Below are positions 33,408 to 34,890 of a stretch of 34,890 bases of DNA, piece by piece. The position numbers were made by a program, and so were the translations under genes. This DNA is from an uncultured Clostridia bacterium. Lineage in GTDB: Bacteria > Bacillota > Clostridia > Oscillospirales > Acutalibacteraceae. The stretch is from the NCBI GenBank assembly GCA_937880805.1, contig CALGRR010000036.1, positions 1-34,890 on the forward strand, given 5' to 3'. Numbering within the stretch: the first letter of the stretch is position 1; each line of letters starts with the position of its first letter. The notes beneath the pieces are model-generated. The model saw nothing but the letters and a program-made list of their open reading frames with translations, did no database searches and was not told where the DNA came from.

Positions 33408-34286
33408 TCAAAGGTCAACACCTTCAAGATTAAAATTTGGAATAAATTCTTCGGTTGAAGATTCCTTGCTCTGAAAATAGCAGTTTTCAAAGCCGAGGTC
33501 GAGTATTTTGTTTTTAACTATCGAATATTCTCTTGATGAAAGCTTTCGGTTAATGGGCGGCATATCCTTTGCTTTTCCAAACGGGGTATATTGCCTCATA
33601 ACGCTGATGTATGTTTCTTCGGGAAGATTTTCCTTAACCCACAAAAACACCTTTTCTGCCTGCGAAATATTGCCCGGCAAAACCATATGCCTGATTATCA
33701 TTCCTTTTTTTGCAATTCCGTTTTCATCAATTTCAAGAGTTCCGACCTGCCTGTGCATTTCAAGAACTGCTTTTGATGCAGCCTCAAAATAATCCTCGGC
33801 ACCCGAATACTTGAGTGAACGCCCGCCGTCAAAATATTTTATATCGGGCAGGTATATATCAACCAGACCTTCGAGCATTTTAAGCGTTTCAACGCTTTCA
33901 TATGACGAGGTGTTATAAACAACGGGAACGGGAGAATTATATTTTTTCAGCACTCTTGCAAGCATCGGTGCATAGTGAGTGGGCGTTACAAGATTAAGAT
34001 TATGAACACCCTTTTCTATGAGTGCATCAAAAATCCTCATAAGCTTGTCTTCGCTCACTTCTTTGCCGAACGCTCTGTGGCTCACATCATAATTCTGGCA
34101 GAAAACGCAGCCGAGATTGCAGCCCGAAAAGAAAACCGTGCCCGAGCCGTTTTTACCGCTTATGCAGGGCTCTTCCCAGAAATGAGGTGCCGCCCTGGCA
34201 ATTTTAAATTTTTCGCCGACTCCGCAAACACCCGTTTCAACGCTTCTGTCGGCAAAGCATTTTCTCGGGCATACCGCACACTTCAT
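33408..34286 (-). CDS. Radical-SAM protein, PflA/COG1313 type
   Basis: A 292-residue radical-SAM enzyme of the uncharacterised PflX-like group related to pyruvate formate-lyase activating enzyme. The 4Fe-4S/SAM site is Cys56-x3-Cys60-x2-Cys63 in FFSGCNLGCVFCQN. A preceding cysteine set (Cys3, Cys6, Cys10 and Cys21, KCAVCPRKC and GVCGV) could hold a second cluster or zinc. LVTPTHYAPML, VYNTSSYES, DIYLPDIKYF and RHMVLPGN follow, as in this group. No glycyl-radical enzyme lies next to it, so the partner is unknown. Start ATG at 34286 behind AGAAGGTG. The last ~30 residues are polar and variable. Confidence 0.9.
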   Translation of the reverse strand: MKCAVCPRKCFADRSVETGVCGVGEKFKIARAAPHFWEEPCISGKNGSGTVFFSGCNLGCVFCQNYDVSHRAFGKEVSEDKLMRIFDALIEKGVHNLNLVTPTHYAPMLARVLKKYNSPVPVVYNTSSYESVETLKMLEGLVDIYLPDIKYFDGGRSLKYSGAEDYFEAASKAVLEMHRQVGTLEIDENGIAKKGMIIRHMVLPGNISQAEKVFLWVKENLPEETYISVMRQYTPFGKAKDMPPINRKLSSREYSIVKNKILDLGFENCYFQSKESSTEEFIPNFNLEGVDL

Positions 34287-34307
34287 ATCGCACCTTCTTT
34301 CTTATTA

Positions 34308-34335
34308 ATTATAAAATATTATTAATAAAAATCAA
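34308..34335 (-). promoter_or_regulatory. Candidate promoter of the radical-SAM gene
   Basis: Minus strand TTGATT (34335-34330), 16 bases, TATAAT (34313-34308). The transposon-like end at ~34344 lies only nine bases upstream of the -35. Confidence 0.5.
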
Positions 34336-34343
34336 GTATAAAA

Positions 34344-34890
34344 TGTAGGTTTGTCAATGATGTGTTACAAAATCAAATAAAAATTTCACCATCTTCGATA
34401 AAAGCTTTAACGTAGTCAACGGGAGCTTTCCAATGAAGTGGTCGCATAGGAAACTTATTGTAGTTATAGTTATGCACTTTTAATTGTTTTGCAAAATCAT
34501 CAAATGAGTAAAATTTGTGTGTAGCATAAAAATATTCGTTGTCTTTTCGGTGTGAACGTTCAACCTTTCCGTTATGTCTTGGGGTATATGGTTTTATTAA
34601 CTTGTGGTGAATACCAAGTATGCTAAGCTGCTTTTCAAACATAGTAGGAGTAGGATTTTGAGTATTTCCATAACGTTTTGTAAACTCAAGTCCATTATCT
34701 GTTTGGACACATTCTATCTTGAATGGAAATTTCTTTAAAACATGTTGGAGAAAGATAGTAGAACTGTATGTGCTATGTTCTTCAAAAGCTTCCAAATAGC
34801 GAAACCTTGAATATTCGTCTATAGCAGTGTACTGGTAAAATTTCTTACCTTTCGCATCCCCGACAAGACAAGCATCAGGAACAAACTTCA
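34344..34890 (-). mobile_element. IS481-like insertion sequence, truncated by the window edge
   Basis: A transposase gene runs off the right edge. The probable IS end begins at TGT (34344) in a TGTAGGTTTGTCAATGATGT stretch, similar in kind to the TGT...ACA ends of IS481-family elements. The other end and the target duplication are outside the window, so the boundary is an estimate. Confidence 0.6.
34373..34890 (-). CDS. IS481-like transposase, C-terminal part (5' end beyond window)
   Basis: About 172 residues of a DDE transposase are present; the reading frame continues without a stop to the window edge, so the N-terminus is outside. The TTG at 34795 that could be read as a start is internal: codons before it (VPDACLVGDAKGKKFYQY) fit the same protein. 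Catalytic residues visible: the second Asp in ECVQTDNGLEF and the Glu in RHNGKVERSHRKDNEYFY; AIDEYSRFRYLEAF is the region of the first. This is the IS481/rve integrase-core pattern seen in many clostridial insertion sequences. Contigs often break in such multicopy elements, which may be why the window ends here. Confidence 0.88.
   Translation of the reverse strand, partial: KFVPDACLVGDAKGKKFYQYTAIDEYSRFRYLEAFEEHSTYSSTIFLQHVLKKFPFKIECVQTDNGLEFTKRYGNTQNPTPTMFEKQLSILGIHHKLIKPYTPRHNGKVERSHRKDNEYFYATHKFYSFDDFAKQLKVHNYNYNKFPMRPLHWKAPVDYVKAFIEDGEIFI

Overview
The window reads as a gene-dense chromosomal segment of an uncultured gut-type Clostridium relative (Bacillota, Clostridia, probably Oscillospirales/Ruminococcaceae-like). 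The grounds are the low-to-moderate GC, strong GGAGG ribosome sites, consensus sigma-A promoters, a T-box leader, small clostridial families (DUF6514, TraX-like, CotH, MscL with a zinc-ribbon tail) and several cytoplasmic glycoside hydrolases. No phage, CRISPR array or plasmid genes were seen. The two ends are special. The first ~1.2 kb looks like a different organism (Bacteroidota: the end of obg followed by an overlapping pgeF) joined in frame inside a clostridial AlkD-like gene. The last ~0.55 kb is a truncated IS481-like transposase gene running off the edge.

Layout. 152-1571 (-): pgeF and the alkD::obg chimera. 1620-8325 (-): NifU-like protein, GH38 alpha-mannosidase, phosphoglucomutase and a secreted CotH protein, the last with its own promoter. 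8481-10564 (+): nnr (NAD(P)HX repair) and a lipoprotein. 10616-12052 (-): a helix-turn-helix protein of unknown role, divergent from a small DUF6514 protein (12180-12443, +). 12462-13316 (-): a PfkB sugar kinase, divergent from a four-gene operon (13437-17913, +) of an MraY-type glycosyltransferase, a lipoprotein, a GH2 enzyme and a DUF3798 lipoprotein, closed by a strong terminator.

17957-20609 (-) is the most striking locus. A T-box leader with a likely Phe (UUC) specifier sits in front of one long gene that fuses an XRE-cupin regulator to a medium-chain/aryl acyl-CoA synthetase. Next come a 95-bp element bounded by inverted repeats and a tRNA-Leu(UAA) gene. 21065-25932 (+): mscS, a cation diffusion facilitator, xylB and xylA, tightly packed behind one promoter. 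26077-27264 (+): PRPP synthetase. 27309-28091 (-): TraX-like membrane protein. 28212-32831 (-): proC, a GH123/DUF4091 enzyme and GH36 alpha-galactosidase as one operon. 32892-34286 (-): mscL and a radical-SAM protein.

How the genes work together. Much of the window serves use of plant or host glycans. GH38, GH36, GH2 and GH123-like enzymes, all without signal peptides, would trim imported oligosaccharides. Xylose isomerase, xylulokinase, the PfkB kinase and phosphoglucomutase would feed the sugars into central metabolism. A second theme is the envelope and osmotic response (MscS, MscL, MraY-type transferase, lipoproteins, CotH). If the T-box reading is right, the acyl-CoA synthetase is switched on when charged tRNA-Phe is scarce. 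That would fit activation of phenylacetate-like acids for phenylalanine synthesis by reductive carboxylation; this last step is inference. No gene-free stretch over 300 bases exists except 20273-20793, which holds the T-box leader, its promoter and the inverted-repeat element. Bases 1-151 hold nothing recognisable.
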